Shown here: positions 21,401 to 28,973 of the stretch, one piece after another
Numbering within the stretch: the stretch's first letter is position 1
Layout of the letters: every line of letters begins with the position of its first letter
From: Deltaproteobacteria bacterium
GTDB taxonomy: Bacteria; Myxococcota_A; UBA9160; SZUA-336
Assembly (NCBI GenBank): GCA_029261925.1
Contig: JAJDAJ010000049.1
Location: forward strand, 1 to 57,859
Reading direction: 5' to 3'
Length of the DNA: 57,859 nt
The notes under the pieces: generated by a model
Database searches by the model: none
The model's input: the letters and a program-made list of their open reading frames with translations, nothing else
What the model was told of the DNA's origin: nothing
Made by a program: the position numbers and the translations under genes

Positions 21401-21926
21401 CAGCGTGGACTGCGACGGCGACGGCATCCCCGACTGGGAGGAGGGGATGTTCGAGGACACCGACGGCGACGGCGTCACCGACGCCTGCGACGACGACTCC
21501 GACGGCGACGACGTCCCCGACAGTGACGAGCCCACCGACGATGCGGACGGCGACGGCATCCCCGGCCACGAGGATCCCGACTCCGACGGCGACGGCGTCA
21601 TGGACGGCGTGGACACCTGCCCGGGCGTCCCCGATCGCGACCAGGCCGATGCGGACGGCGACGGCCAGGGCGACGCCTGCGAGTGCGGCGACCAGACCGG
21701 TGGCGGCCGGCTCGACGTGAGCGACCTGCTGGCGATCAACCAGGTGATCTTCGGGCAGTCGCGTGCGCTCATGTGCGACGTGAACGGCGACGGGCGCTGC
21801 AACGTCAGCGACATCATCAGCGGCAACGCCGCCATTTTCGGTGCCTGCCAGCCGGTGTGCACCCAGAGCCCGCGCCCGCACCCCTCGGGGCCCCCGGCCT
21901 GCGGCCTGTCGCTGACCGCACGCTAG
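18462..21926 (+). CDS. Secreted metalloprotease/VWA/thrombospondin-3/dockerin-like protein (CLCA-like)
   Basis: A 1154-residue secreted protein. Residues 1-34 are a signal peptide. A zinc metalloprotease segment follows with HELGH (residues 156-160) in FAHELGHMVLRLGDQYDEQ, then a VWA domain with the metal site DRSGS at about 546-550. A beta-rich region follows. About residues 983-1080 are thrombospondin type 3 calcium repeats (DGDGIPDWEEG, DTDGDGVTDACDDDSDGD and more). A dockerin-like pair of calcium loops follows (DVSDLLAINQVIFG, DVNGDGRCNVSDIISGNAAIFG). HExxH plus DxYDE followed by VWA is the order found in CLCA proteins. GGAGG lies 8 bases before the ATG. It is divergent from the HD gene. 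An extracellular, calcium-dependent role is inferred. Confidence 0.85.
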   Translation: MKANHTRPARRGRIHLLGGLLLAASLAASGARAGSGDVVVDPDTGDGIIHLNFHFRFPPSDDEIALVQQQTQRASEILCDATDGQMRIGEMRLSAGGASEPLGDVWYYPPGAINRPSASGPVNSPESRMYLGSGGVDGNGDPSASGSHVRADTFAHELGHMVLRLGDQYDEQRRLGGACGIGRSHETAGLDEQNHSIMEHRGKQVCVTPSDEATTRACFDDADCEPGETCPLPALMSELNVSSNYDLLVGDEFLADDSCPDVRPGTDIRINGFMGETTAIEAIDLTDLDSAKETAALWTAKDFIDSIGDVPAYGEGSAHPVYVFAERTGTQTWTVYIAMEEVHFPNGDEGELSILGTYDLEFEATPSVNVASPGEPTYTHRELIAINGLDPEVFNYSHDVDIENLANGADDAQLVLAFTDLTERDGWNGGTLSSTEINAQGDQQLGECTQTDFCHKRWNTWTERWEAAATTIGQWAGAVEDGLDPDGVTLLSDWELAELRTEASYPGFDLQPPAGLPQAAPHGDCDTPVAFDVTVEGIDQVVLVMDRSGSMNTDRESVGDTRSRLDWAKAGARSFVALQQSTGIEVGLVSFSEDATEDLGLAPVEPDDSMLPGVHLLGDVDDAIDDLVGDGGTAIGDALLSAGDLLAASDTGRTQAVFLLSDGQNNEGATEPDDAAEILRDQGVVVYTLPLGNAADGEILAGIADETGGEMFPSETAFELPPIYATLYARLRGETPIFDRLLFMVEAGFQGELAWEEFTMHVEQGTTRLNFMLSNANLAQGTWSPLYALQSPSGESFGPSIDDPYFQIARVDDPEPGDWTVTILNMTEHDQLSFVWAHAENPLPDCWAGASPLIAEGMPDGGIRIRASSSWGGPLGRGVWYNAQVFGPRAFHQPGQGPFNVPMTLDEDMVTASGTFQNNVGRGRYDVLVTCWALPDLVRYSPGEQADLESVIEQGHPTGFFRQARTSFFLDVPNPPIDTGSVDCDGDGIPDWEEGMFEDTDGDGVTDACDDDSDGDDVPDSDEPTDDADGDGIPGHEDPDSDGDGVMDGVDTCPGVPDRDQADADGDGQGDACECGDQTGGGRLDVSDLLAINQVIFGQSRALMCDVNGDGRCNVSDIISGNAAIFGACQPVCTQSPRPHPSGPPACGLSLTAR

Positions 21927-21938
21927 CCTGCCAGGCGC

Positions 21939-23105
21939 TCAGACGAGCGCGGAGAAGACCTCGTCCGCGAAGCGGAGACCGCGCGGGGTCAGCCGGAGGG
22001 CGCCGTCGACCTGCTCGATCAGGTCGGCGGCGCCCAGCTCGTGGAGCTCTCGCGCGAAGAGCTGGGCGGGAGCGGCGCCGTAGCGGTCGGCGTACGCCGC
22101 CAGGTCCACGCCCTCCATGCGGCGCAGCCCGAGGTAGAGGGCCTCGCGCCGCTGCTCCTCGAGATCGAGCTGCTCGTCCTGCTCCCAGGCCAGCCGTCCC
22201 GAGCGAACCGCCGCGGTGTAGCCCGCCAGGTCCCGCGTGCTCTGCATGCGACGCGCACCCACGAGGCTGGCGGCCGACACGCCCAGGCCGAGCACGTCGT
22301 GGCGCAGCCAGTAGCGCTGGTTGTGCTGCGCCTGCGCCCCGGGGCGCGCCCAGCTCGAGATCTCGTAGCGCTCGAGCCCGGCCGCCGCGAGCGCCGCCTC
22401 GAGCGCGGCACCCATCTCGAACGCCGCGTCCTCGTCGGGCAGGGCCAGACGCCCGGCGGCGCGCGCCCGGGCGAAGGGCGTGCCCGGCTCGATCGTGAGC
22501 GCGTAGGCCGAGAGGTGCTCCACACCGGCCCGCAGCAGCGCGTCGGTGTCGCGCAGCAGCGTGGCGCGGCTCTGCCCCGGCGCGCCGTGGATCAGGTCGG
22601 CCGACACCCGACCGAAGGCGGCCAGGCACGCGTCGAGGCCGGCGCGGGCGTCCGCGGCCGAGTGCGCGCGCCCGAGCCGGCGCAGCACGTCGTCGTCGAG
22701 CGACTGCACGCCCACCGAGGCCCGCGTGACGCCGATCGCGGCCAGATCGCCGGCGCGCTCGACCTCGAGCCGGCCCGGATTGAGCTCGAGCGTGACCTCG
22801 CGGGGCTCCCCCGGCCAGTGCGCCCGGATGGCCTCGAGCAGGCGAGCCAGCTCGCCGGGCGGCAGCAGCGAGGGGGTCCCCCCGCCCAGGTAGATCGTGG
22901 CCAGGGCCCGCCCCGCGACCTCGGGTCCGAGGGCGCTGCGGGCCAGATCGAGCTCCCGGAGCAGATCGTCCACGTACCGGGCCGCCCGTCCCGCCGCCAG
23001 CGCCCCGACCCCCTCGACCGCGAAGTCGCAGTAGGGACACACGCGCTCGCAGAAGGGCACGTGCACGTAGACCCCCAGGTCGGCGTCGCTTGTCGGCCCC
23101 CGCAT
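21939..23105 (-). CDS. hemW: HemW-like radical SAM heme chaperone
   Basis: HemW is a radical SAM relative of coproporphyrinogen dehydrogenase that binds heme and inserts it into respiratory enzymes. The 388-residue protein has the CxxxCxxC cluster site at C19, C23 and C26 (PFCERVCPYCDF), then IYLGGGTPSLLPPGEL and the C-terminal HemW domain. It carries HNQRYW, the HNxxYW heme-binding motif that separates HemW from HemN. It is convergent with the secreted protein gene and divergent from the M16 peptidase gene. A TAGGAT box lies only 7 bases upstream of the ATG on the minus strand, so the transcript may be leaderless. Confidence 0.92.
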   Translation of the reverse strand: MRGPTSDADLGVYVHVPFCERVCPYCDFAVEGVGALAAGRAARYVDDLLRELDLARSALGPEVAGRALATIYLGGGTPSLLPPGELARLLEAIRAHWPGEPREVTLELNPGRLEVERAGDLAAIGVTRASVGVQSLDDDVLRRLGRAHSAADARAGLDACLAAFGRVSADLIHGAPGQSRATLLRDTDALLRAGVEHLSAYALTIEPGTPFARARAAGRLALPDEDAAFEMGAALEAALAAAGLERYEISSWARPGAQAQHNQRYWLRHDVLGLGVSAASLVGARRMQSTRDLAGYTAAVRSGRLAWEQDEQLDLEEQRREALYLGLRRMEGVDLAAYADRYGAAPAQLFARELHELGAADLIEQVDGALRLTPRGLRFADEVFSALV

Positions 23106-23181
23106 GGTCCCTATCCTAGTGCCTCCTCGAACCCTCAGATCAACGCATCACACCGCGAAATCACACCGGGAAGGCACGCAG
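23106..23181. promoter_or_regulatory. Divergent promoter region hemW / M16 peptidase
   Basis: A 76-base gap between divergent starts. The nonamer ATCACACCG is repeated at 23147-23155 and 23160-23168 (13-base period), which could be a regulator site. On the minus strand TAGGAT at 23113-23118 is a plausible -10 box for hemW. No clear -35/-10 pair was found for the plus strand. Confidence 0.35.
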
Positions 23182-25836
23182 ATGCACGGCTGGATCCGGG
23201 CCCTGTGCGGTGGGATCACGGGGCTGGCCCTCGGCTGCGCCCCGCTCTCTCCCACGGGCCCGCACCTTCAGGATCGACACATGGCAGACCTGACCCGCGC
23301 GACCCTCGACAACGGCCTCGAGGTCGTGGTGCGCGAGGATCACGCCGCGCCCGTCGTCTCGCTCATGGTCTGGGTGCGCGTCGGCAGCGCCGACGAGCGG
23401 CCCGACCAGGCCGGGATGGCGCACGTCTTCGAGCACATGCTGTTCAAGGGCACCGAGCGGCGGGGGGTGGGCGAGATCGCCTCCACGGTCGAGGCCTCGG
23501 GCGGGAACATCAACGCCTTCACGTCCTTCGACGCCACCGCCTACTACATCACCATGGCCAGCCGCGACGTCGCCACCGGCATCGACGTGCTCGCCGACGC
23601 GATCCAGAACTCCTCGTTCGACCCCGTCGAGCTCAAGCGCGAGGAGGAGGTGGTGATCGAGGAGCTGCGGCGCAGCAAGGACTCGCCCGGCCGCGCGCTC
23701 TCGCAGGCGATCTTCGATCTGTCCTACACCACCCACCCTTACCGGCTGCCGGTGATCGGCACCGAGGAGAGCGTGCTCGGCTTCACGCGCGAGGGGCTGC
23801 TCGAGTTCTTCCACCACTGGTACGTGCCCAACAACCTCACCTTCGTGGTCGTGGGCGACGTGGACGCCGACGCGGTGGTCGCACAGATCAGCGAGGCGTT
23901 CGCCGGCGCCGAGCCCGACCCGGATCTCCAGCACGCGCGCCCCGCGGAGCCCCACGAGCCGGGACCGCGCGCGCGCGTCGAGAACAGCGAGTTCGAGCAG
24001 AGCCTGCTCGGAATCGCCTACCCGATCACCGCCTTCCAGCATCCGGACACGCCGTACCTCGACCTGATGTCGATCGTGCTCGGCGGCGGCGAGTCGTCGC
24101 GGCTGTACCGGAGCGTGAAGGACCGGCAGCGGCTGGTGCACTCGATCAGCACGGGGGCCTACACCCCGCTCGACCCGGGCCTGTTCTTCGTCGACGCGCA
24201 CCTCGAGCCCGGCAAGATCACCGAGACGGTCTCCGAGATCGCGCGCGAGATCGAGAAGCTGCGCGAGGACGGCCCCACCGCGGCCGAGCTCGAGCGCGCG
24301 CGCACCAACCTTCTGGCCAGCGAGGTCCACGAGCGCGAGACCATGCAGGGTCAGGCGCGGAAGCTCGGCTCCTACGAGACCCTGGCCGGGGGCATCGAGC
24401 GCGAGCGGGCCTACCTCGACGCCGTGCGGAACGCCACGGCCGCGGACCTGCGCCGCGTGGCGCAGGAGTACCTGCGGCCCGACCGCGCGCGCCTGGTCGC
24501 GCTGCTCGAGAAGGGCGCGCAGGGCAGCGTGGCCGACGTGGCGCTGCTCGACGCCCTGCGGGCGGGCGCCACGGACGAGCAGCCGCAGGTCGCCGGGCGC
24601 GAGATCCACCCCGGCATCCACGCCTACGAGCTGCCCAGCGGGCTGCGCGTGATCGTGAAGCCCGTGGACTCGATCCCCCTGGTGGCGATGCGCCTGTCGA
24701 TGCTCGGCGGGCAGCTCGCCGAGCGCGAGGACACCCAGGGGATCACCAGCTTCCTGGCCGAGATGCTCGAGCGCGGCACCGAGCAGCGCAGCGCGGCGCA
24801 GCTCGCCACCGAGGTCGAGGACATCGCCGGCAGCCTCGGCGGCTTCTCCGGGCGCAACAGCTTCGGCGTGCAGGCGCAGTTCCTGCGCGAGTCGCTCGAC
24901 ACCGGGCTCGACCTGCTCGCCGACGTGATCCTGCACCCGGCGTTCGATCCCGACGAGATCGAGAAGCTGCGCATCGAGCGCCAGGCGGCGATCCGCCGCC
25001 GCGAGGACAACCTGAGCTCGAAGGCCTTCGAGCTGCTGCACAAGGGGCTGTACGACGCGCACCCCTACGCCTACCAGACGATGGGCACCGAGAAGACCGT
25101 GGCGGAGATCGATCGCGCCCGCCTGCGCGCGTACTGGGGCAGCTACGCGCACCCCAGCAACGGCGTGCTCGCGATCGTGGGGGACGTCGAGCCCGACGAG
25201 ATCGTGGCCGGGATCGCCGAGCGCCTGGCGGACTGGACCGGCCCCGAGCGCGTCGAGCTACCGCGGCGTGCGGCTCCGCCCGCGCTCGACGGCGTGGAGG
25301 AGGTCTCGATCACCAAGGACCGCAACCAGGTCCACGTGGTCCTGGGCTTCCCCGGGCTGAAGCTCGACGACCCCGACGTGCCCGCACTCTCGGTGCTCAC
25401 CCAGGTGCTCTCGGGCCAGGGCGGCCGCCTGTTCTACGAGCTGCGCGACCGCCAGAGCCTGGCCTACTCGGTCACCGCCTTCTCCATCGAGGCGCTCGAC
25501 CCGGGCCTGTTCGGGGTGTACATCGCCAGCGCCCCCGAGAAGCTCGACCAGGCCCGCGCCGGCCTGCGCGCCGAGCTCGAGCGCATCGTGAGCGGCCCCA
25601 TCGAGCCCGCGGAGCTCGACCGCGCCCGCAACTACCTGATCGGGTCGCACGCCGTCTCGCTCCAGCGCTTCGGCACGCAGGCCAGCCTGCTGTCCCTGGA
25701 CGAGCTCTACGGGATGGGCGCCACCCACCACCTGGAGTACGCCGACCTCATCGAGGCCGTGACCGTGGACGACGTGCAGCGCGTCGCCCGGCGGATCATC
25801 GACCTGGACCGGGCGGTGTACGCGGTGGTCAAGTAG
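23182..25836 (+). CDS. M16 family zinc peptidase, double-domain lipoprotein
   Basis: An 884-residue protein with two M16 (pitrilysin/insulinase) modules in tandem. The first has the inverted zinc motif HVFEH in MAHVFEHMLFKGTERR (about residues 80-84) and the downstream Glu region EEVVIEELRRSKDSPGRALS. The second module has the same fold (QGITSFLAEMLERGTEQR) but lacks the His residues, so it is the non-catalytic half. The ATG at 23182 is chosen because GGAAGG lies upstream and the start gives a lipoprotein signal ending in LALGCAPLSP. It ends before a hairpin and the tRNA-Phe gene. The function is probably periplasmic peptide degradation; the substrate is unknown. Confidence 0.93.
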   Translation: MHGWIRALCGGITGLALGCAPLSPTGPHLQDRHMADLTRATLDNGLEVVVREDHAAPVVSLMVWVRVGSADERPDQAGMAHVFEHMLFKGTERRGVGEIASTVEASGGNINAFTSFDATAYYITMASRDVATGIDVLADAIQNSSFDPVELKREEEVVIEELRRSKDSPGRALSQAIFDLSYTTHPYRLPVIGTEESVLGFTREGLLEFFHHWYVPNNLTFVVVGDVDADAVVAQISEAFAGAEPDPDLQHARPAEPHEPGPRARVENSEFEQSLLGIAYPITAFQHPDTPYLDLMSIVLGGGESSRLYRSVKDRQRLVHSISTGAYTPLDPGLFFVDAHLEPGKITETVSEIAREIEKLREDGPTAAELERARTNLLASEVHERETMQGQARKLGSYETLAGGIERERAYLDAVRNATAADLRRVAQEYLRPDRARLVALLEKGAQGSVADVALLDALRAGATDEQPQVAGREIHPGIHAYELPSGLRVIVKPVDSIPLVAMRLSMLGGQLAEREDTQGITSFLAEMLERGTEQRSAAQLATEVEDIAGSLGGFSGRNSFGVQAQFLRESLDTGLDLLADVILHPAFDPDEIEKLRIERQAAIRRREDNLSSKAFELLHKGLYDAHPYAYQTMGTEKTVAEIDRARLRAYWGSYAHPSNGVLAIVGDVEPDEIVAGIAERLADWTGPERVELPRRAAPPALDGVEEVSITKDRNQVHVVLGFPGLKLDDPDVPALSVLTQVLSGQGGRLFYELRDRQSLAYSVTAFSIEALDPGLFGVYIASAPEKLDQARAGLRAELERIVSGPIEPAELDRARNYLIGSHAVSLQRFGTQASLLSLDELYGMGATHHLEYADLIEAVTVDDVQRVARRIIDLDRAVYAVVK

Positions 25837-25852
25837 GCCCGGATCCGGCCCG

Positions 25853-25883
25853 CGGGACCGTCCCGGGGCCCGGCACGGTCCCG
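25853..25883 (+). terminator. Hairpin downstream of the M16 gene
   Basis: CGGGACCGT (25853-25861) and ACGGTCCCG (25875-25883) form a perfect 9-base stem with a 13-base GC-rich loop, 16 bases after the stop codon. There is no T run, so termination would be atypical or would need Rho. Confidence 0.5.
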
Positions 25884-25908
25884 GTAGCTCCGCAGGCCCG
25901 CGAGCGGA

Positions 25909-25937
25909 TTGTCGGGCCCCGACCGAAAGGCCATACT
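25909..25937 (+). promoter_or_regulatory. Probable sigma-70-type promoter of tRNA-Phe
   Basis: TTGTCG at 25909-25914 and CATACT at 25932-25937 are separated by 17 bases, followed by GC-rich sequence and the tRNA about 50 bases downstream of the -10 box. Position relative to a stable RNA gene supports the call. Confidence 0.5.
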
Positions 25938-25987
25938 CTCTCGCCCTCGCCGGCCGCGGCCCCCGGGCCTCGACACGGCGACCGCGT

Positions 25988-26063
25988 GGCGCGGTAGCTC
26001 AGTTGGTAGAGCACCTGACTGAAAATCAGGGTGTCGGCAGTTCGATTCTGCCCTGCGCCACCA
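25988..26063 (+). tRNA. tRNA-Phe (anticodon GAA)
   Basis: A 76-base cloverleaf including an encoded CCA end. The acceptor stem GGCGCGG (25988-25994) pairs with CTGCGCC (26053-26059) with one G-U. The anticodon stem CCTGA/TCAGG encloses the loop CTGAAAA with anticodon GAA. The T arm is GGCAG-TTCGATT-CTGCC. Its last 33 bases before the final A recur at 27620-27652, which marks it as an integration target. Confidence 0.97.
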
Positions 26064-26298
26064 CTGGTTTCGGAGGCCTACGGGCGGTAGGTGCGATGGG
26101 CTGAGGAGGCTGCTGCCCATCGGATTCGCCGCCTCCGCGCCGCCAATCGCGGCCCGCTGCGCGATCCGTGCCGCGCACGCCCTGGCAAGCTCAGCGGCCG
26201 GGCCCCTGCCCCAGGGGTGCGGTGCTGGAGCCCTCGCCTCGCGAGCGGCAACACTTCGAGAAGGTCGGCGTCGAGATCCAGTGATCCGCTACCCGCGG

Positions 26299-26700
26299 TC
26301 AGGAGCCAAGCCCGCTTCCCCCGTCCACCTTCACGATCTGACCGGTCGTGTAGCCGCACTTCATCAGGTAGAGGTACGCCTGTGCGACCTCGTCGGGCTG
26401 GCCGATGCGCGGCAGTGGCTGCCGGCTGAACCGCTCTTCCTCGGCCGTGCGCTGTTGCGGGGGCAGCCCCTGGAAGATCTCCGTCGCCACCCCCCCGGGG
26501 AAGACCGCGTTGAGGCCGCCAGGGCGGAGAGCGCCCGAGTGATGCTCGCCTCCACCCGTTCCGGGAAGCTGCAGGACGCCGCGGAGCGCCTCGGCGGCGC
26601 GGAGACGGCGGTGGTCGACGTCACCGACGAGGCAGCGGGGGCGGTGTTCTTCAGCGGATCGGGTGAGTTCGACGGCGTCGGGAGCGCCGGGCGACTGGGG
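26299..26700 (-). pseudogene. Broken SDR dehydrogenase gene, C-terminal part
   Basis: The last 85 or so residues are a good SDR C-terminus, with PGGVATEIFQGLP, then RIGQPDEVAQAYLYLM and GQIVKVDGGSG before the stop at 26299-26301. Upstream, SDR-like sequence continues only in the neighbouring frame (SSVTSTTAVSA, then ASITRALSALA), and the catalytic Tyr/Lys and the nucleotide-binding Gly motif are missing. Frameshift plus truncation is the simplest reading. It is joined upstream to an LLM gene fragment. Confidence 0.65.
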
Positions 26701-26763
26701 CAAGCCCAGCGCCTCGACCCTGCCGCCGAGCTCGGTCTGCGGGTACACCACTCCGATCTTCAT
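26701..26763 (-). pseudogene. N-terminal fragment of an LLM flavin oxidoreductase
   Basis: Starting with ATG at 26763, the first 14 residues (MKIGVVYPQTELGG) match the N-terminus of luciferase-like F420/FMN monooxygenases, after which similarity is lost. It starts 34 bases after the stop of the TIM-barrel gene, as a following operon gene would. A deletion probably fused it to the SDR remnant. Confidence 0.5.
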
Positions 26764-26797
26764 CGGGCTCTCCACTCGCGGCACGCTCCGCGGCGCG

Positions 26798-27601
26798 TCA
26801 TTCACGGCGCTCCGGAGCGTCCTCCTCCTGCAGCGCTCGCGTCGCCTCCACCACCATCCGCGTCCGCTCGCGCGCGGACACGCCGCGCTCGCGCAGGGCA
26901 CGCATGGGAACCTCCATCCCCAGCGCCACCGCAGGCGGGATGGCCCGGAGGAACCCCGCCGCGTCGAAGCTCCCGGTTCCCGGCACCATGCGGGAGTGCA
27001 TGCCCTCCTCGATGGCGGCGTCGGCGGCCACGGACGGCGGGCCGTCACAGATCTGCACCGAGCTGATCACACCGGGATCGAGGCGTGCGAGCTCGGACAG
27101 CGACGTGCCGCTGCGGTAGACGTGCAGCAGATCCACCGTGAGTCCGGCGTTCGGGGCGCCCGCCTCCTTCACGAGCGAGAGTCCGTCCGCCGGTGAGTGC
27201 GTGACGCCCATGTAGACGGGCTCGAGGCTCACGAGCAGCTCGTACCGCTGCGCGAGCGCACAGAGCTCGGCCAGCAGCCCGGCCGCCCGGTCCGCCTCCA
27301 CCGAGAGGTTGACGGCGACGATCGCCCGGGCTCCGAGCTCCGCGGCGAGCGCGATGCTCGCTTCCGCTTCCCGCACATCCGCTCCCAGCAGGAAGGCCTC
27401 GGCCGTGTCCACCACGACCGGGGAGCTCCGCAGCCTCTCCAGCACCGCGCCCTTGCTCGCCGCGGTGACGGGCCGCGCTCCCTCGATCCCTCCCGTCGTC
27501 CAGAGGCTGATCATGGGAACCCCGAGCCCCTCGGCGATGGTGACGGCCTCCGTCGGCTCCACGTCGAAGATGCTGATCTGCTCCAGACGGAGGGGATTCA
27601 T
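26798..27601 (-). CDS. Sugar-phosphate isomerase/epimerase family TIM barrel
   Basis: A 267-residue protein of the AP-endonuclease-2/xylose-isomerase-like TIM-barrel family. It has SLEPVYMGVTHSPADGLSLV with the metal Glu near the middle, LTVDLLHVYRSGTSLSEL with Asp and His ligands, then VQICDGPPS and a late Glu/Gly loop (RMVPGTGSFDAAGFL). These fit a divalent-metal isomerase, epimerase or dehydratase of unknown substrate. The ATG at 27601 is preferred because upstream codons run through the tRNA-end repeat. The repeat ends 18 bases before the ATG, so the native promoter is probably gone. It is the only intact gene of the island. Confidence 0.75.
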   Translation of the reverse strand: MNPLRLEQISIFDVEPTEAVTIAEGLGVPMISLWTTGGIEGARPVTAASKGAVLERLRSSPVVVDTAEAFLLGADVREAEASIALAAELGARAIVAVNLSVEADRAAGLLAELCALAQRYELLVSLEPVYMGVTHSPADGLSLVKEAGAPNAGLTVDLLHVYRSGTSLSELARLDPGVISSVQICDGPPSVAADAAIEEGMHSRMVPGTGSFDAAGFLRAIPPAVALGMEVPMRALRERGVSARERTRMVVEATRALQEEDAPERRE

Positions 27602-27619
27602 GCGCGTGCCTCTGGTCCA

Positions 27620-27652
27620 GGTGTCGGCAGCTCGATTCTGCCCTGCGCCACC
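27620..27652 (+). repeat. Duplicate of the tRNA-Phe 3' end (att-like)
   Basis: These 33 bases match 26030-26062, the 3' part of tRNA-Phe, with a single T-to-C change in the T loop. The full tRNA is not rebuilt here. A copy of a tRNA 3' end at a fixed distance from the real gene is the usual sign of an attachment site pair. Confidence 0.85.
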
Positions 27653-27727
27653 CCTCGGTGCACGCGCAAGCCGCGGGCGCCGCGTCGCGAGCGAGAGCAC
27701 GACGGCGGGGTCTCGCAGCCCGCGCCC

Positions 27728-28936
27728 TCAGCCTCGCCGGCGTACCGCCGCCAGCAGCGGCAGTGTCAGCAACGAGGCCAGCGCCATCGCGGCGAGCGCC
27801 GTGGAGTAGTCGAGAGCGCCCGCGATCCGCCCGACCAGCGCGGCGGCCCAGACGTAGCAGAGGTTGATGCCGCCCATGTAGGTGCTGAACTGGGTACCGC
27901 CGAGCTCCGGATCGGTCAGATCCATGAGCAGCGCGTAGGCGCACGCCGTGTAGACGCCGAAGACGACGTACGCCAGCGTGAGGGCGGCGACGAGCGCGCG
28001 CATGCCCTCGCCCGGCGCTGCGAGGGCAGCGGCCGCCAGGAGCAGCACGCTCGCGGCCAGCACCACGATCGCCGCGCCGAGCGCGCGCTCCCGGCGCCAG
28101 CGATCCGAGAGGCGCCCGCCCAGCAGCGCACCCGTGCCCATGGCCAGCACCGCCGGCAGCGCGAAGAACTGGCCGACCATGGCCTTGTCGACGCCCCGGT
28201 CGATCAGCATCGGGCCCGCGACCGCCGCCGTGCCCTCCATGGCGGCGCCGGCGAGGCTGGCAATCCCCAGGCCCAGCCAGGTCGCCGGCCTCGAGAGCGT
28301 GCGCCGCAGCAGCCGGCCGAAGCGGCGCGCGCGTGCAGCGAGCGCGCCGCCGGGCGGCGTCGGCGCCTCGCGTGCCAGCCAGACCAGACCGCTGGACAGC
28401 CAGACCAGCCCGGCCAGCGCCAGGACCACCGGCGCCGCCCCGACCCTCGCCTCCACCGCCAGCGCCACCCCGCCGAACAGACCGCGACCGGTGAGCATGC
28501 CCACCTGCATCCAGCCGGTCATCGCGCCGCGTTCCTCCCCCGGGATGGTCGCGACGGCGAGCGCATCGATCGCGACGTCCTGCGTCGCGGCAGCCACCGC
28601 GTGCGCGAGCAGTGCGACCATCAGCAGGTCGTAGCCGGCCACGGGATCGAGCCCCGCCACGGGCAGGAGCGTCGCACCCATGAGCAGCTGGGCGCCCGCG
28701 ATCCAGCCGCGCAGGCCGGCGCGCCGCGGCCGCAGAGCATCGACCAGCGGCGCCCAGAGGAACTTGAACGCCCAGGGCAGCGTCAGCAGCGCGGTGAGCT
28801 GCGTGACCTCATCGATCGGAACGCCGGCCTCGCGCAGCCGCGTCGGCAGCGCCCACCAGACGTAGCCGATGGGCGCGCCTTCCGTGAAGTAGAGCAGCGC
28901 GAACAGCGCGCGGCGACCGCCGCGCGTCGCCAGCAG
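27728..28936 (-). CDS. MFS transporter, AmpG/PAT-like
   Basis: About 400 residues with roughly twelve hydrophobic segments. The N-terminus (FTEGAPIGYVWWALPTRLRE, then TLPWAFKFLWAPLVDAL) resembles the AmpG/PAT branch, which includes muropeptide and acetyl-CoA-type permeases; the substrate here is unknown. The start is uncertain. After the upstream gene stop at 28974 there is no ATG, GTG or TTG in this frame before the first helix, so either a CTG (28934-28936, used here) or a start inside the upstream gene must be used. It lies last in a SET, GNAT-nitrilase, MFS row on one strand. Confidence 0.75.
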   Translation of the reverse strand: MLATRGGRRALFALLYFTEGAPIGYVWWALPTRLREAGVPIDEVTQLTALLTLPWAFKFLWAPLVDALRPRRAGLRGWIAGAQLLMGATLLPVAGLDPVAGYDLLMVALLAHAVAAATQDVAIDALAVATIPGEERGAMTGWMQVGMLTGRGLFGGVALAVEARVGAAPVVLALAGLVWLSSGLVWLAREAPTPPGGALAARARRFGRLLRRTLSRPATWLGLGIASLAGAAMEGTAAVAGPMLIDRGVDKAMVGQFFALPAVLAMGTGALLGGRLSDRWRRERALGAAIVVLAASVLLLAAAALAAPGEGMRALVAALTLAYVVFGVYTACAYALLMDLTDPELGGTQFSTYMGGINLCYVWAAALVGRIAGALDYSTALAAMALASLLTLPLLAAVRRRG

Positions 28937-28973
28937 TCCACCGGCCGCCGCAGGGCGCGTCGCGGTGGGCGGC

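Larger units (their letters stand above)
26064..27652. mobile_element. Putative tRNA-Phe-integrated island remnant
   Basis: The segment from the tRNA 3' end to the second copy of that end (27620-27652) is 1.6 kb. It is bounded by a 33-base direct repeat with one mismatch, the arrangement left when an element integrates into a tRNA 3' end. No integrase is recognisable inside. The contents are one intact TIM-barrel gene and two broken genes, all on the minus strand. The first 235 bases (26064-26298) hold no gene I can recognise. This looks like a decayed or internally deleted element. The alternative is a local duplication of the tRNA end. Confidence 0.45.

Noticed and set aside
18336..21881. 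Very long open frame on the minus strand opposite the secreted CLCA-like gene
   Set aside because: It is a GC-bias shadow: no family pattern, repetitive His/Arg/Val composition, and the plus strand has a signal peptide and clear domains.
25911..25923. GTCGGG-C-CCCGAC palindrome as a terminator
   Set aside because: It has a one-base loop and no T run, and overlaps the likely tRNA promoter.
22041..25997. Long plus-strand open frame overlapping hemW and the M16 gene
   Set aside because: No recognisable domain; the real genes in this interval have conserved motifs in other frames.
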